Shown piece by piece: positions 53,454 through 62,857 of a stretch of DNA of 64,000 nt. Made by a program: the position numbers and the translations under genes. A model generated the notes under the pieces. That model saw only the letters and a program-made list of their open reading frames with translations. It was not told the DNA's origin and ran no database searches. Where the stretch lies: the NCBI RefSeq assembly GCF_000613865.1, contig NZ_BAJU01000005.1:62001-126000 (forward strand). The letters run 5' to 3'. Each line of letters begins with the position of its first letter. The first letter of the stretch is position 1. The stretch comes from Acetobacter okinawensis JCM 25146 (GTDB lineage: Bacteria; Pseudomonadota; Alphaproteobacteria; Acetobacterales; Acetobacteraceae).

Positions 53454-55097
53454 ATGACAGAACAGAACGGCGATCTGGCCTTTCTGCCCTTGGGTGGAAC
53501 GGGTGAGATCGGCATGAACCTCAACCTGTATCGTCAGGGCGATACATGGCTGGCGATTGATTGCGGTATTGGCTTTAGCGGGAATGATACGCCAGAAGCA
53601 GAAATTCTGGTGCCAGACCCCGCCTTTATTGTTGAGCGCAGGAACAAGCTGGCCGGGCTGGTTATTACCCATGCCCATGAAGACCATATTGGTGCTGTGG
53701 CCCATGTCTGGCCCATGCTGCAATGCCCCATTTACGTAACGCCATTTGCAAGTGCCGTACTGCGCCGCAAGCTGGCAGAAGCCCGCCTGATGGATGTGCC
53801 TATCCGCGTGATCATGCCGGGTGCGCGCTTTAACGTTGGCCCGTTTGACATCGAGTTCGTGCCGGTTACGCATTCCGTGCCCGAGGCGCAGTCCATGGTG
53901 CTGCGTACCCCTGCTGGTATTGTGGTGCATACGGGCGACTGGAAGTTTGACCCCGAACCACTGGTTGGCCCCGCAACGGACCTGAACCGTCTGGCCGAAA
54001 TTGGCGAGGAAGGTGTTCTGGCACTGGTGTGTGACAGCACGAATGTTATGAAGCCCGGCCCCTCGCGCTCCGAGTCCGAAGTGCGCGTGAGCATGACCGA
54101 ACTGGTCGCAAGCCTTAAGGGCCGCATTGCAGTGACCTGCTTTGCTTCCAACGTGGCGCGGGTGGAAACCATTGCCATGGCCGCGCAGGCGGCGGGGCGT
54201 ACGGTTGTGCTGGTCGGGCGCTCGCTGCGCAATCTGGATACGGCTGCGCGCGAATGTGGGTACCTCTCCGGTGTGCTGCCGTTCCTGAGCGAGCAGGATG
54301 TGAACGATGTGCCCGATGACCAGTTGCTCATGATCATCACGGGCAGCCAGGGCGAGCCGCGGTCTGCCCTGTCGCGTATTTCCATGGACGTGCATCCCAA
54401 TATTTCCCTCGGGGAAGGGGATACGGTCATTTACTCCAGCCGCATGATTCCGGGTAATGAACGGGCCATCATGGGTGTGCAGGACAATCTGGCCAAGCGC
54501 GGTGTGCGGGTGATTACCGACCGCGAACATTTTGTACATGTGTCCGGCCACGCCACAGGTGGCGATGTGCAGAAGATGTATGAACTGCTCAAGCCCCAGC
54601 ATGTTGTGCCGGTGCATGGCGAATGGCGGCACCTGACCGCACAGGCCGCTCTGGCGCAGGAAATGGGGATTGCCCCTATTCTGCTTGAGGATGGTGATAT
54701 TCTGCGTCTGTCCCCGGGTAAGCTGGAGGTGGTCGATACTGCCCCGACCGGTCGTCTGGCGCTTGATGGCAACCGCCTGCTGCCCATGAATGGTGGCGTG
54801 CTGGCTGCACGGCGCAAGATGCTGTTCAACGGCATTGTCATTGGCAGCTTTGCCGTGGATGACGAAGGCTTTGTAATTGGTGACCCCAAGGTCAGCGCGC
54901 CCGGCCTGCTGGACCCCGATGACCTTGAAAGTGTGCGGGTGCGTGAAGAGTTTGCCAACGCGCTGGACGTTATTCCCGACGAGTTGCGCAATGAGGACAG
55001 CGCCTTCCGCGAGGCTGCCAAAACAGCCCTGCGCCGTGCTCTTGGCCGCAAGCTGCAAAAGCGTCCGCTGGTGGACGTGCACGTGCTCCGCGTCTAA
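53454..55097 (+). CDS. rnj: Ribonuclease J
   Basis: 547 residues. Metallo-beta-lactamase fold with the zinc motif THAHEDHIGAVAHVWP, the start GGTGEIGMNLNLYRQG, beta-CASP region GSQGEPRSALSRI, and HVSGHATGGDVQKMYELLKP. A 5'-3' exonuclease and endonuclease in mRNA decay and rRNA maturation, common in alphaproteobacteria. Ten bases after coaX; a terminator follows. Confidence 0.95.
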   Translation: MTEQNGDLAFLPLGGTGEIGMNLNLYRQGDTWLAIDCGIGFSGNDTPEAEILVPDPAFIVERRNKLAGLVITHAHEDHIGAVAHVWPMLQCPIYVTPFASAVLRRKLAEARLMDVPIRVIMPGARFNVGPFDIEFVPVTHSVPEAQSMVLRTPAGIVVHTGDWKFDPEPLVGPATDLNRLAEIGEEGVLALVCDSTNVMKPGPSRSESEVRVSMTELVASLKGRIAVTCFASNVARVETIAMAAQAAGRTVVLVGRSLRNLDTAARECGYLSGVLPFLSEQDVNDVPDDQLLMIITGSQGEPRSALSRISMDVHPNISLGEGDTVIYSSRMIPGNERAIMGVQDNLAKRGVRVITDREHFVHVSGHATGGDVQKMYELLKPQHVVPVHGEWRHLTAQAALAQEMGIAPILLEDGDILRLSPGKLEVVDTAPTGRLALDGNRLLPMNGGVLAARRKMLFNGIVIGSFAVDDEGFVIGDPKVSAPGLLDPDDLESVRVREEFANALDVIPDELRNEDSAFREAAKTALRRALGRKLQKRPLVDVHVLRV

Positions 55098-55126
55098 GCG
55101 CACAGGTTAACGCCAGAAAGCAAGAG

Positions 55127-55157
55127 AGCCCGGTTCTGCCGGGTTTTCTTTTGTTCG
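55127..55157 (+). terminator. Rho-independent terminator after rnj
   Basis: Stem GCCCGG/CCGGGT with a five-base loop, followed by TTTTCTTTTG, about 30 bp after the rnj stop. Confidence 0.75.
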
Positions 55158-55240
55158 GGGCTGTTTTACAGCTCAATAACAGACAACACAGGCTGCCTCT
55201 CTTTTGCCGGAGGTCTGCCCTTACACAAGGCTGAATGCAC

Positions 55241-56556
55241 ATGCGTCTTTCGCGCAGCTTTCTTCCCACTCTCAAGGAAAATCCGGCAGAGGCGCAAATC
55301 GTCTCTCACAGGCTCATGCTCCGTGCTGGACTGATCCGCCAGACGGCTTCGGGTATTTATGCATGGTTGCCCGCCGGACTTAAGGTGCTGCGCAATATCA
55401 GCCAGATCGTGCGTGAAGAGCAGGACCGGGTTGATGCGCAGGAAGTGCTGATGCCAACCCTGCAATCGGCCGACCTGTGGCGCCGCTCCGGTCGTTACGA
55501 TGCCTATGGGCCGGAAATGCTGCGTATTCAGGACCGTCACAAGCGCGAGCTGCTGTACGGGCCAACCAATGAGGAAATGGTGACCGACCTGTTTGGGCAG
55601 ACGGTCAAATCCTACAAGGATCTGCCTCAGGTTCTGTATCATATCCAGTGGAAGTTCCGGGATGAGATGCGTCCGCGCTTTGGCGTGATGCGTGGCCGCG
55701 AATTCCTGATGAAGGACGCCTACAGCTTTGATGTGGATTATGCATCGGCTGTTGCAACCTACCGGCGCATGATGCTGGCCTACCTGCGCACCTTCCAGCG
55801 TTTGGGTGTGCGTGCTGTACCCATGCGGCTGATACGGGGCCGATCGGGGGCGAACTCAGCCATGAATTCCTGATTCTGGCCCCAACGGGTGAGAGCGGCG
55901 TGTTCTATGACGCAGCACTGGAAGATCAGGACTGGCTGGACGAGCCGGTGGATACCAACAGCCCAGAGGCGCTGGAAGCCTTCTTTAACCGTGTGACCAC
56001 TCCCTATGCAGCCACGGACGAAATGCATGACGCCACCGCATGGGACGGCGTGCCAGATGACCGCAAGCGCGAGGGGCGCGGGGTGGAAGTCGGGCATATC
56101 TTCTACTTTGGCACCAAATACACGCAGGCTATGGACGTAAGCGTAAGCGGTGCTGATGGTGCACAGTTCTTCCCCGAAATGGGGTCTTACGGGATTGGCG
56201 TCTCCCGCCTTGCCGGTGCTATTATTGAAGCCTGCCACGATGAAAACGGCATTATCTGGCCAGATTCCGTGGCACCTTTCCGCGCTGCCATCTTGAACCT
56301 TAAGTCGGGTGATGCGGTGTGCGATGCGGTGTGCGAGCAGATTTACGCCAAAGCTCCAGAGGCATTTTTGTACGATGACCGGGCAGAGCGTGCGGGCGTG
56401 AAGTTTGCGGATGCCGACCTTATGGGCCATCCATGGCAGATTGTTGTTGGCCCCCGCAGTGCAAAGGAAGGGCGTGTAGAGCTCAAACGTCGTGCAACAG
56501 GTGAGCGGCAGGAGCTGAGCGTGGACGAAGCGCTGGCTCTGGTTCTGGCAGGCTGA
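55241..56556 (+). CDS. proS: Prolyl-tRNA synthetase, short alphaproteobacterial form (one frameshift)
   Basis: Class II synthetase that charges tRNA-Pro. Motifs: [20 protein letters not shown], motif 2 [20 protein letters not shown], and motif 3 around [16 protein letters not shown]. The frame breaks at 55827: PMR should continue [18 protein letters not shown] and needs one more G. Repaired length is 438 residues, the form that lacks the large editing insertion between motifs 2 and 3. ATG 55235 and 55241 are both possible starts. It leads the proS-lolC-lolD group. Confidence 0.95.
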
Positions 56557-56561
56557 TAAGC

Positions 56562-57812
56562 ATGTTCGGTCCATTCGAGCGTGCCGTGGCTGGTCGCTAC
56601 CTTCGCGCACGGCGCGGGGAGCGGTTTGTCTCCATCATCGCTATATTTTCATTGGTCGGCATTGCCCTGGGCGTTGCCACGCTGATTATTGTCATGGCGG
56701 TGATGAACGGCTTTCAGGCCGATCTGATGGGCCGCATTCTGGGGCTGAATGGCGACCTGACCATTTATGGCGCAGGTCGCACCATCTCCCAGTATGAGGA
56801 TGTGGCGCAGGAGGTCCGCAGTGTTCCTGATGTGCTGAGTGCTACTCCCATTATAGAGGGGCAGGTGCTGCTCAGTGCCGGGGGGTACAGTGCCGGTGGC
56901 GTAGTGCATGGCATTACGGCGCAGGGGCTGAGGGACCTTAAGGCTGTAAGTTCCTCCCTTGTTGCAGGCTCGTTGGACCAGTTTGGTCAGGGGGATGACT
57001 CCATTGTGGTGGGTGTGACCATGGCCGAACGGGCCGGGCTGTATATTGGCTCCCGCCTGACTTTGGTCTCACCCGAGGGGGCTGCAACGGCTTTTGGTAC
57101 AGTGCCGCGGGTACGCTCCTACCGTGTCAGCGCCATATTTGATGCCGGGGTGAACGACTATAATTCCAGCGTAGTGTTCCTGCCCATGCACGCGGCCCAG
57201 ATCTATTTTCAGATGCCGGGCAAAGTGACGCAGATTCAGGTTGCTACCAAAGATGCGCAGCATGTGCGCACGGTCACGCAGGCTATTACCAGAACGGTGG
57301 ATGACCCCGGCCTGCGGGTGCTGGACTGGACAACTGCCAACAATGCCCTGTTCGGGGCCGTTCAGGTCGAGCAGAATGTCATGTTCCTGATTCTGACACT
57401 GATTATTGTTGTGGCGGCGTTCAATGTCATTTCCTCACTGATTATGATGGTCAAGGATAAAACGGCGGATATTGCCGTGCTGCGCACCATTGGGGCCAGC
57501 CGTGGTGCCATCATGCGTATTTTTCTGATGTGTGGCGCATCGGTGGGGGTTACCGGCACGGTTGCGGGAACAGCCCTTGGCATTGTGTTCTGTATGAACA
57601 TCGAGCGTATTCGCCAGTTGCTGCAAAGCCTGACGGGTACAAACCTGTTCAACCCGGAGGTGTATTACCTTGAACACCTGCCAGCCAAGCTGGAGTGGGG
57701 GCAGGTAGGGGAAGTCATAGGCATGGCGCTTCTGCTTTCGCTTCTGGCAACATTGTATCCGGCATGGCGTGCAGCCAGAACAGACCCGGTCGAGGCGCTT
57801 CGCCATGAATAA
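56562..57812 (+). CDS. lolC: Lipoprotein-releasing ABC transporter permease LolC/LolE
   Basis: 416 residues. A membrane helix near residue 25 is followed by a large periplasmic domain (about 50-265) and three C-terminal helices. Family blocks: [40 protein letters not shown] and [16 protein letters not shown]. With LolD it extracts lipoproteins from the inner membrane for transfer to LolA. Only one such permease is seen, so it probably acts as a homodimer (LolF-like). The 3' end overlaps lolD. Confidence 0.94.
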   Translation: MFGPFERAVAGRYLRARRGERFVSIIAIFSLVGIALGVATLIIVMAVMNGFQADLMGRILGLNGDLTIYGAGRTISQYEDVAQEVRSVPDVLSATPIIEGQVLLSAGGYSAGGVVHGITAQGLRDLKAVSSSLVAGSLDQFGQGDDSIVVGVTMAERAGLYIGSRLTLVSPEGAATAFGTVPRVRSYRVSAIFDAGVNDYNSSVVFLPMHAAQIYFQMPGKVTQIQVATKDAQHVRTVTQAITRTVDDPGLRVLDWTTANNALFGAVQVEQNVMFLILTLIIVVAAFNVISSLIMMVKDKTADIAVLRTIGASRGAIMRIFLMCGASVGVTGTVAGTALGIVFCMNIERIRQLLQSLTGTNLFNPEVYYLEHLPAKLEWGQVGEVIGMALLLSLLATLYPAWRAARTDPVEALRHE

Positions 57813-58491
57813 TACCGTTGTGCTGCGCCTTGATAGCGTACAAAAAACCTATCGCAGTGGGGAGCATGATGTGCTGCCCATTTTGCGAGGTGCGGACTTT
57901 ACCCTGCATGCGGGGGAAATTGTGGCCCTTGTTGCGCCATCAGGCACGGGTAAATCCACCTTGCTACATCTGGCGGGGCTGCTGGATACGCCAGATGCGG
58001 GTGACATTATGATTGGTGGACAATCAACCAGAAACATGGCCGATGCCGGGCGCACCGTCCTGCGGCGTGATGAGATCGGGTTTGTTTACCAGTTCCACCA
58101 TCTGCTTGGGGAATTCACCGCGCGGGAAAATGTCATGCTGCCGCAAATGATTGCCGGCGTGCCCAAACGGGTAGCCAGGCAGGAGGCTGAGCGTCTGCTG
58201 GGTATGTTTGGTCTGGCGCACCGGGTTGACCACCTGCCGGGCAAGTTATCGGGCGGGGAGCAGCAGCGCGTGGCCATTGCCCGTGCGCTGGCTAATGCCC
58301 CGTCGCTTTTGTTGGCGGATGAGCCGACGGGTAACCTTGATGTGCATACGGCGGATGCCGTGTTCACCGAGTTGCTTGATGCAGTGCGCAAGCGTGGTCT
58401 GGCCGCACTGGTTGCCACGCATAACGAAGAACTGCTGCCGCGCATGGACAGGGTTGTGACCCTGCGTGACGGCCTGCTGGTTCCGCGGTAA
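57805..58491 (+). CDS. lolD: Lipoprotein-releasing system ATP-binding protein LolD
   Basis: 228 residues from ATG 57805, inside the end of lolC. Walker A is [18 protein letters not shown], with Q-loop block [14 protein letters not shown], signature [15 protein letters not shown] and Walker [13 protein letters not shown]. It powers lipoprotein release at the inner membrane. Confidence 0.95.
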   Translation: MNNTVVLRLDSVQKTYRSGEHDVLPILRGADFTLHAGEIVALVAPSGTGKSTLLHLAGLLDTPDAGDIMIGGQSTRNMADAGRTVLRRDEIGFVYQFHHLLGEFTARENVMLPQMIAGVPKRVARQEAERLLGMFGLAHRVDHLPGKLSGGEQQRVAIARALANAPSLLLADEPTGNLDVHTADAVFTELLDAVRKRGLAALVATHNEELLPRMDRVVTLRDGLLVPR

Positions 58492-58493
58492 GA

Positions 58494-58526
58494 TAAAAAC
58501 CTCCACCCTGCTATGGCAGGGTGGAG
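58494..58526 (-). terminator. Terminator for the glutathione peroxidase gene
   Basis: An 11-bp perfect stem (CTCCACCCTGC with GCAGGGTGGAG). On the minus strand it is followed by GTTTTTATC, so it serves the convergent minus gene; the stem may also stop lolD transcripts inefficiently. Confidence 0.75.
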
Positions 58527-58543
58527 CATAAGCATTAAGCTGC

Positions 58544-59032
58544 TCAGGCGGGGAGCAGGGCGCGTTCTACAGCACTGCGTACACGTGCAGATGTTGGTGG
58601 TGTAAGGCTGGAAAACCACGCAACAGGCTGGCCGTTACGCCCGATCAGATACTTGAAAAAATTCCATCTTGGCCGTGCCAGAAAACCAAGCTTCGCATCC
58701 AGCCAGCCAAAAAGCGGTATGGCGTCCTGCCCCCTGACCACGCTACGCGCTGCCATGGGAAAGCTCACGCCATAGTTTTTCTGGCAGAATGCCCCGATTT
58801 CTTCCGATGTGCCGGGTTCCTGCTGGCCAAAATCATTGCTGGGAACGCCAATTACCATCAGCCCGGCTTTATGGAACTGCGTCCACAATGCCTGCAGGCC
58901 TTCGTATTGTGGGGTAAAACCACATTTGGATGCGGTATTCACAATCAGGATGGGTTGTCCCCTGTAGGCACTCAGGTCAATGGTGGTGCCATCCAGTGCG
59001 GGTAGGGTAAAATCGTATATGTTTGTAGCCAA
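58544..59032 (-). CDS. Glutathione peroxidase family protein
   Basis: 162 residues from TTG 59032, preceded by GAGGG at a suitable distance; ATG 59071 in the same frame would add 13 residues. The peroxidatic Cys is in NTASKCGFTPQYEGLQAL near residue 36, then VIGVPSNDFGQQEPG and WNFFKYLIGRNGQP with the conserved Trp-Asn-Phe. Reduces peroxides, in bacteria often using thioredoxin. The catalytic residue is cysteine, not selenocysteine. Confidence 0.92.
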   Translation of the reverse strand: MATNIYDFTLPALDGTTIDLSAYRGQPILIVNTASKCGFTPQYEGLQALWTQFHKAGLMVIGVPSNDFGQQEPGTSEEIGAFCQKNYGVSFPMAARSVVRGQDAIPLFGWLDAKLGFLARPRWNFFKYLIGRNGQPVAWFSSLTPPTSARVRSAVERALLPA

Positions 59033-59108
59033 GGTGCTGCCCTCTTGCTGCTTTTGTGGCAGGAAAGACATCCTGTGTAGCGCACCACAAGAGAAGGAGC
59101 GAGATGTT

Positions 59109-59228
59109 ATGAAGTCTGCGAGTAGTGGGTGGAAGCCTGCTGCCCTGTTGCGGGTTCTTGTGCCAGACTTCCACCACATCTTGTGCGCGGCAAGATCGTG
59201 TTCTGCTTTTTGTTGTTCATTATGTTGA
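59109..59228 (+). CDS. Possible short ORF with a strong ribosome-binding site
   Basis: ATG 59109 lies nine bases after AAGGAG and opens a 39-residue frame with five cysteines, four of them clustered at the end (CSAFCCSLC). It lies between the divergent gpx and IclR genes, and the frame is also open upstream of the ATG. It could be a leader peptide or small protein, or chance. No relatives are recognised. Confidence 0.22.
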   Translation: MKSASSGWKPAALLRVLVPDFHHILCAARSCSAFCCSLC

Positions 59229-59276
59229 ACTCGATCCCGTATGTGGAATATGAAGATATGAGCCCCTCCTGTCAAC

Positions 59277-60077
59277 ATGGAAAATAAGAATAACATGTCC
59301 AAATCGCAGGATACGGTTCCCGCTCTTCGCCGGGCCGTTCGCATTCTTGATATGGTCAAGGACGCCGCCAAACCGCCTCTGGCGGCAGACGTAGCCAGAC
59401 AGCTTGATTTGCCGCGCAGTACAGCGCACGGCCTGCTGGCTGTGATGCAGGAATTAGGTTTGCTGGAAAAAACGGTTACCCAAGGCTACCGGCTGGGCAC
59501 ACGGCTGCTCGACTGGGCCGGAGACGTTACAGAAAAACGTGATCTTGTGAGTGAGTTCTACCACGTGCTGGAGACTCGCACGGATATGGAAGCCTTTACC
59601 GTAACCCTTACCATGCTGGAGGGGGCGGAAGTTGTTTATGTTGCCTGCCGTAACAGCGCCACCGTGCTTGGGGCGTCCTTTAGGGTAGGTATGCGCCTGC
59701 CTGCCATATTTACGGCAACAGGCAATGCCATTCTGGCCGGTATGGATGATGCCTCCTTCCGGGAGTGGCTGGCGCTGCACCCGGTTACGACATGGCCCCA
59801 GCCGTTGACACCCAATGGCATATGCTCGGTAACAACCCTGGTCCGTGAAATTGGTGAAATCAAGGAGCGCGGTTACGCCGTGGACGATGAGCAGGTGCAC
59901 GACGGGCTGTGGTGTTTTGGTGCGGCTGTTAAAGACCACTCCGGGCGGGCACTGGCAGGAATCGGGATTAGCCTGCCTCAGGCGGAACTGGGGCGGTACA
60001 GTGTTGAACGTCTTGGGGCTGTTGCCGCACGGTTGGCGGAGGCAGTCTCTTTCCGCCTGGGCTACCGCGTAGGGTAG
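59277..60077 (+). CDS. IclR-family transcriptional regulator
   Basis: 266 residues from ATG 59277 (ATG 59295 is also possible). An N-terminal winged helix (VPALRRAVRILDMVKDA, LDLPRSTAHGLLAVMQELGL) is followed by an IclR effector domain (LPAIFTATGNAILAGM, ERGYAVDDEQVHDGLWCFGA). Such proteins bind small organic acids or catabolites and control nearby metabolic genes. No catabolic genes are adjacent, so the target is unknown; the divergent gpx and the following DUF3108 gene are the only neighbours. Confidence 0.92.
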   Translation: MENKNNMSKSQDTVPALRRAVRILDMVKDAAKPPLAADVARQLDLPRSTAHGLLAVMQELGLLEKTVTQGYRLGTRLLDWAGDVTEKRDLVSEFYHVLETRTDMEAFTVTLTMLEGAEVVYVACRNSATVLGASFRVGMRLPAIFTATGNAILAGMDDASFREWLALHPVTTWPQPLTPNGICSVTTLVREIGEIKERGYAVDDEQVHDGLWCFGAAVKDHSGRALAGIGISLPQAELGRYSVERLGAVAARLAEAVSFRLGYRVG

Positions 60078-60088
60078 GCATTTTGAGT

Positions 60089-60981
60089 ATGGGCGGATGG
60101 AATAGACGTATGCATTTTGCCAGTGATCTGGCGGCCGGAATAAGCCAGAAAAACACACGCCGCAGGGGGCTGAGGGGGCTTGCCCTGAGTGCATGGATCG
60201 GATTGCTCCCCATAGCATTCTGGGCCACGGCACAGCAGGCCACGGCACAGCAGGCGAGTCTGCCCCAGACTTCCGCGCGTTATCTTATCAATATGCACGG
60301 GTTGCATGTGCTGACTGCGGCTGTCTCCTACCGGCTGGGCAATAATGCGTATAGTGGTCTGGCTCAGGTCTGGACATCTGGCCTGCTGGGCCTGTTTGTG
60401 CAGACTGACATGCGCATGCAGGGAACCGGGCGCTTTTTGCCCGATGGCATGGCAGAACCTGCGGAGTATGACAGTGCAGGAACCTACAACCATGAGCAAA
60501 GCCATCTGCACATGATTTATCAGGGGGGTGTGCCACGGATTACCGTGCAGGAGCCACCTCTGGACAACCGGGAGGAGGTCACTCCAGCGGAAAGGGCCGG
60601 GGCGCAGGATGTAGTGGCTCTTCTGGTCGGGCTGGTCCACCAGTTGCAGACCTCACACCGCTGTCAGGAAGCGCCACAGAAGTTTTTTGATGGCTTGCGC
60701 CTGAGCACACTGACCATGCGTAACACAGGGGCCGAACGCCCCCCATCGGCGCATCCAAAACATGGGGAGCGCAAGCCTGGACCTGTAATTTTGTTATGCA
60801 GCAGGTCAAGGGGTTCAAGGCAGACAGCCAGTTCAGCAAACTCAGGCAGCCGCAACTGGGACGGGTCTGGTTTGAGGACATTCCCAATATTGGCATGTCT
60901 GTTGTCAGGATAGAGATTGAGCACCCCAAAATGGGGCATATTGTCATGCGGCTAGATGCAACGCCAACGCAGAGCCCCTAA
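60089..60981 (+). CDS. DUF3108-type exported protein (one frameshift)
   Basis: About 297 residues after repair. An N-terminal signal segment (RRRGLRGLALSAWIGLLPIA) is followed by ATAQQATAQQ. The body resembles DUF3108 periplasmic proteins: MHGLHVLTAAVSYRLG, TSGLLGLFVQTDMRMQGTG and CQEAPQKFFDGLRLSTLT. The frame breaks at the C6 run 60739-60744, where a seventh C gives GASKTWGAQAWTCNFVMQQ and a C-terminus ending VMRLDATPTQSP. Function unknown, probably envelope-related. The start is uncertain (ATG 60089 or 60110). Confidence 0.7.
60223..60252 (+). repeat. 15-bp tandem duplication
   Basis: GGCCACGGCACAGCA is repeated twice head to tail without mismatch and encodes ATAQQ twice, next to the predicted signal-peptide cleavage region of the DUF3108 protein. 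Confidence 0.85.
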
Positions 60982-61029
60982 GCTTAGGGGGAAATAGGGG
61001 CTGGTTTCCGGGGGAAGACTCCAGCCCCT
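60975..61029. terminator. Two hairpins between convergent genes
   Basis: A perfect 16-base palindrome, CCCCTAAGCTTAGGGG (60975-60990), contains the stop codon of the DUF3108 gene. It is followed by AGGGGCTGG/CCAGCCCCT (60996-61029). Neither has a strong T tail; they probably end transcription from both sides. Confidence 0.45.
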
Positions 61030-61035
61030 GCGGGA

Positions 61036-62857
61036 TTATTCCACGGTTACGGATTTGGCCAGATTGCGTGGCTGGTCCACGTCGGTCCCTTTAAGCACGG
61101 CCACTTCGTAAGCCAGCATCTGCACAGGGATGGTTTGCAGGATCGGGGCGACAAAGTCGTGCACATGCGGGAGCACCACCATCTGCTCGGCAATGGCCGA
61201 AACCCGCTCGGCTCCCTGTGTATCGGTAAAGACCAGTAGGCGGCCACCACGGGCTTTGGCCTCCTGTAGATTGGACAGGGTTTTGTCGAACAGTGGCGTA
61301 GAGGGCACGCTGGCCACAATCGGCACGGTGCGGTCGATTAGGGAGATGGGGCCATGCTTCATTTCCCCCGCGGCATAAGCTCGGCATGAATATAGGAAAT
61401 TTCCTTCAGCTTGAGCGCGCCTTCCATGGCTACGGGGAACATGCTGCCCCGGCAAGGTAGAGTACGTCGCGCGCTTCGGCCACAATGCTGGCCATCTGCC
61501 GGATGGCTGGCCCCTGATGGAACACTTCCGCCGTGCGACTGGGCAGGTCCATGAGTGCGGCGACAAGCGCCTCCTCCCCCAGTGGGTCCAGCGTGCCACG
61601 GGCGCGGGCAGTGGCAATGGTCAGGCAGGCCAGAACAGTCAACTGCGCGGTAAAGGCCTTGGTGGAAGCGACCGAAATTTCCGGCCCGGCCACTGTCCCC
61701 AGTAACACATCGCTCTCACGTGCCATGGTGCTGTGTTCGACATTGAGCACAGAGAGAATATGAATGGCTTTTTCGCGCAGGCTGCGCAGGGCGGCCAGTG
61801 TATCTGCTGTCTCCCCCGACTGGGAGATCAGGAGCCCCAGAGAGCCCGCTGTCAGCGGCGGGTTGCGGTAGCGCATCTCGCTTGCAACATCAATGTCCAC
61901 CGGAAGGCGAGCGATTTCTTCCAGCCAGTAGCGCCCGACCATACCGGCATAAAAAGCGGACCCACAGGCGGTTATGACCGCGCGCGGTACTGTAGCAAGG
62001 TCAAACGGCAGGTCTGGCAGCACCACTTTGCGTGTTGCCGGGTCAATCATACGCTGGAGGGTCTGCCCGATCACCAGCGGGTGTTCGTGCAGTTCCTTTT
62101 CCATGTAATGGCGGTAACCATCCTTGCCAATGGCTCCTGCGGTCAGGGCGGTAATCTGTACCGGGCGTTCAAGGGGTGCCCCGTCAAAGGTCATGAACTC
62201 TGCACCCTTGGGGGTCATCACCACGCAGTCGCCGTTTTCCATATAGGCAATGCGGCGGGTTAGCGGTGCGAGGGCGAGGGAGTCCGAGCCAAGGAAGAGT
62301 TCGTCATCTCCAAAACCGACAGCCAACGGAGCGTTGTTGCAGGCCCCGATCATCAGACCTTCGTGGTCTGCAAAGATCATGGCGATTGCATAGGCACCTT
62401 CGAGGCGCTTGAGTGCCTTGAGAGCCGCATCCTTGGGGGGCAGGCCCTGTTGCAGGTGGTAGTCCACCAGCAGGGCAATGGTTTCACTGTCGGTTTCGGT
62501 TTCAAAAACCTGACCGGCGGCTTCAAGCTCGCGGCGCAGGGTTTCAAAGTTCTCAATAATGCCGTTATGCACAATGGCTACGCGTGCTGTGCCATGGGGG
62601 TGGGCATTGCAGGTGGTGGGGGCTCCGTGTGTGGCCCAGCGTGTGTGGCCAATGCCGGTTTTGCCAGCTAAAGGCTCGCGCTCAAGCAGGCTGGCCAGGT
62701 TGTCCAGCTTACCTGCGGCCCGCCGACGTTCCACGCGCCCATCAACCAGAGTGGCGATACCTGCGGAATCATACCCACGGTACTCCAGCCGACGCAGGCC
62801 TTCGAGCACAATGGGGGTTGCATGGCGTAACCCGACAACGCCGCATATTCCGCACAT
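61036..62857 (-). CDS. glmS: Glutamine--fructose-6-phosphate aminotransferase GlmS (two frameshifts)
   Basis: Makes glucosamine-6-phosphate for peptidoglycan and LPS. The N-terminal nucleophile is in [10 protein letters not shown], followed by [13 protein letters not shown] and [13 protein letters not shown]. The isomerase half has two SIS domains ([33 protein letters not shown]). Breaks: near 61453, where LYL should continue [20 protein letters not shown], and at 61380, where [18 protein letters not shown] needs one more base. After repair it is 607 residues, the usual size, ending [13 protein letters not shown]. The start shares a base with the glmU stop, so the pair is coupled. Confidence 0.96.

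Noticed and set aside
58544-59032. Selenocysteine in the glutathione peroxidase
   Set aside because: The catalytic position is a TGC/TGT cysteine codon, and there is no in-frame TGA or SECIS-like hairpin.
59110-59180. tRNA-like segment between gpx and the IclR gene
   Set aside because: GCGGGTTCTTGTGCC looks like a T arm at first, but there is no acceptor stem or anticodon arm.
61036-61100. glmS ribozyme or riboswitch
   Set aside because: The glmS ribozyme lies upstream of glmS in some Gram-positives. Here glmS is coupled directly to glmU with no leader.
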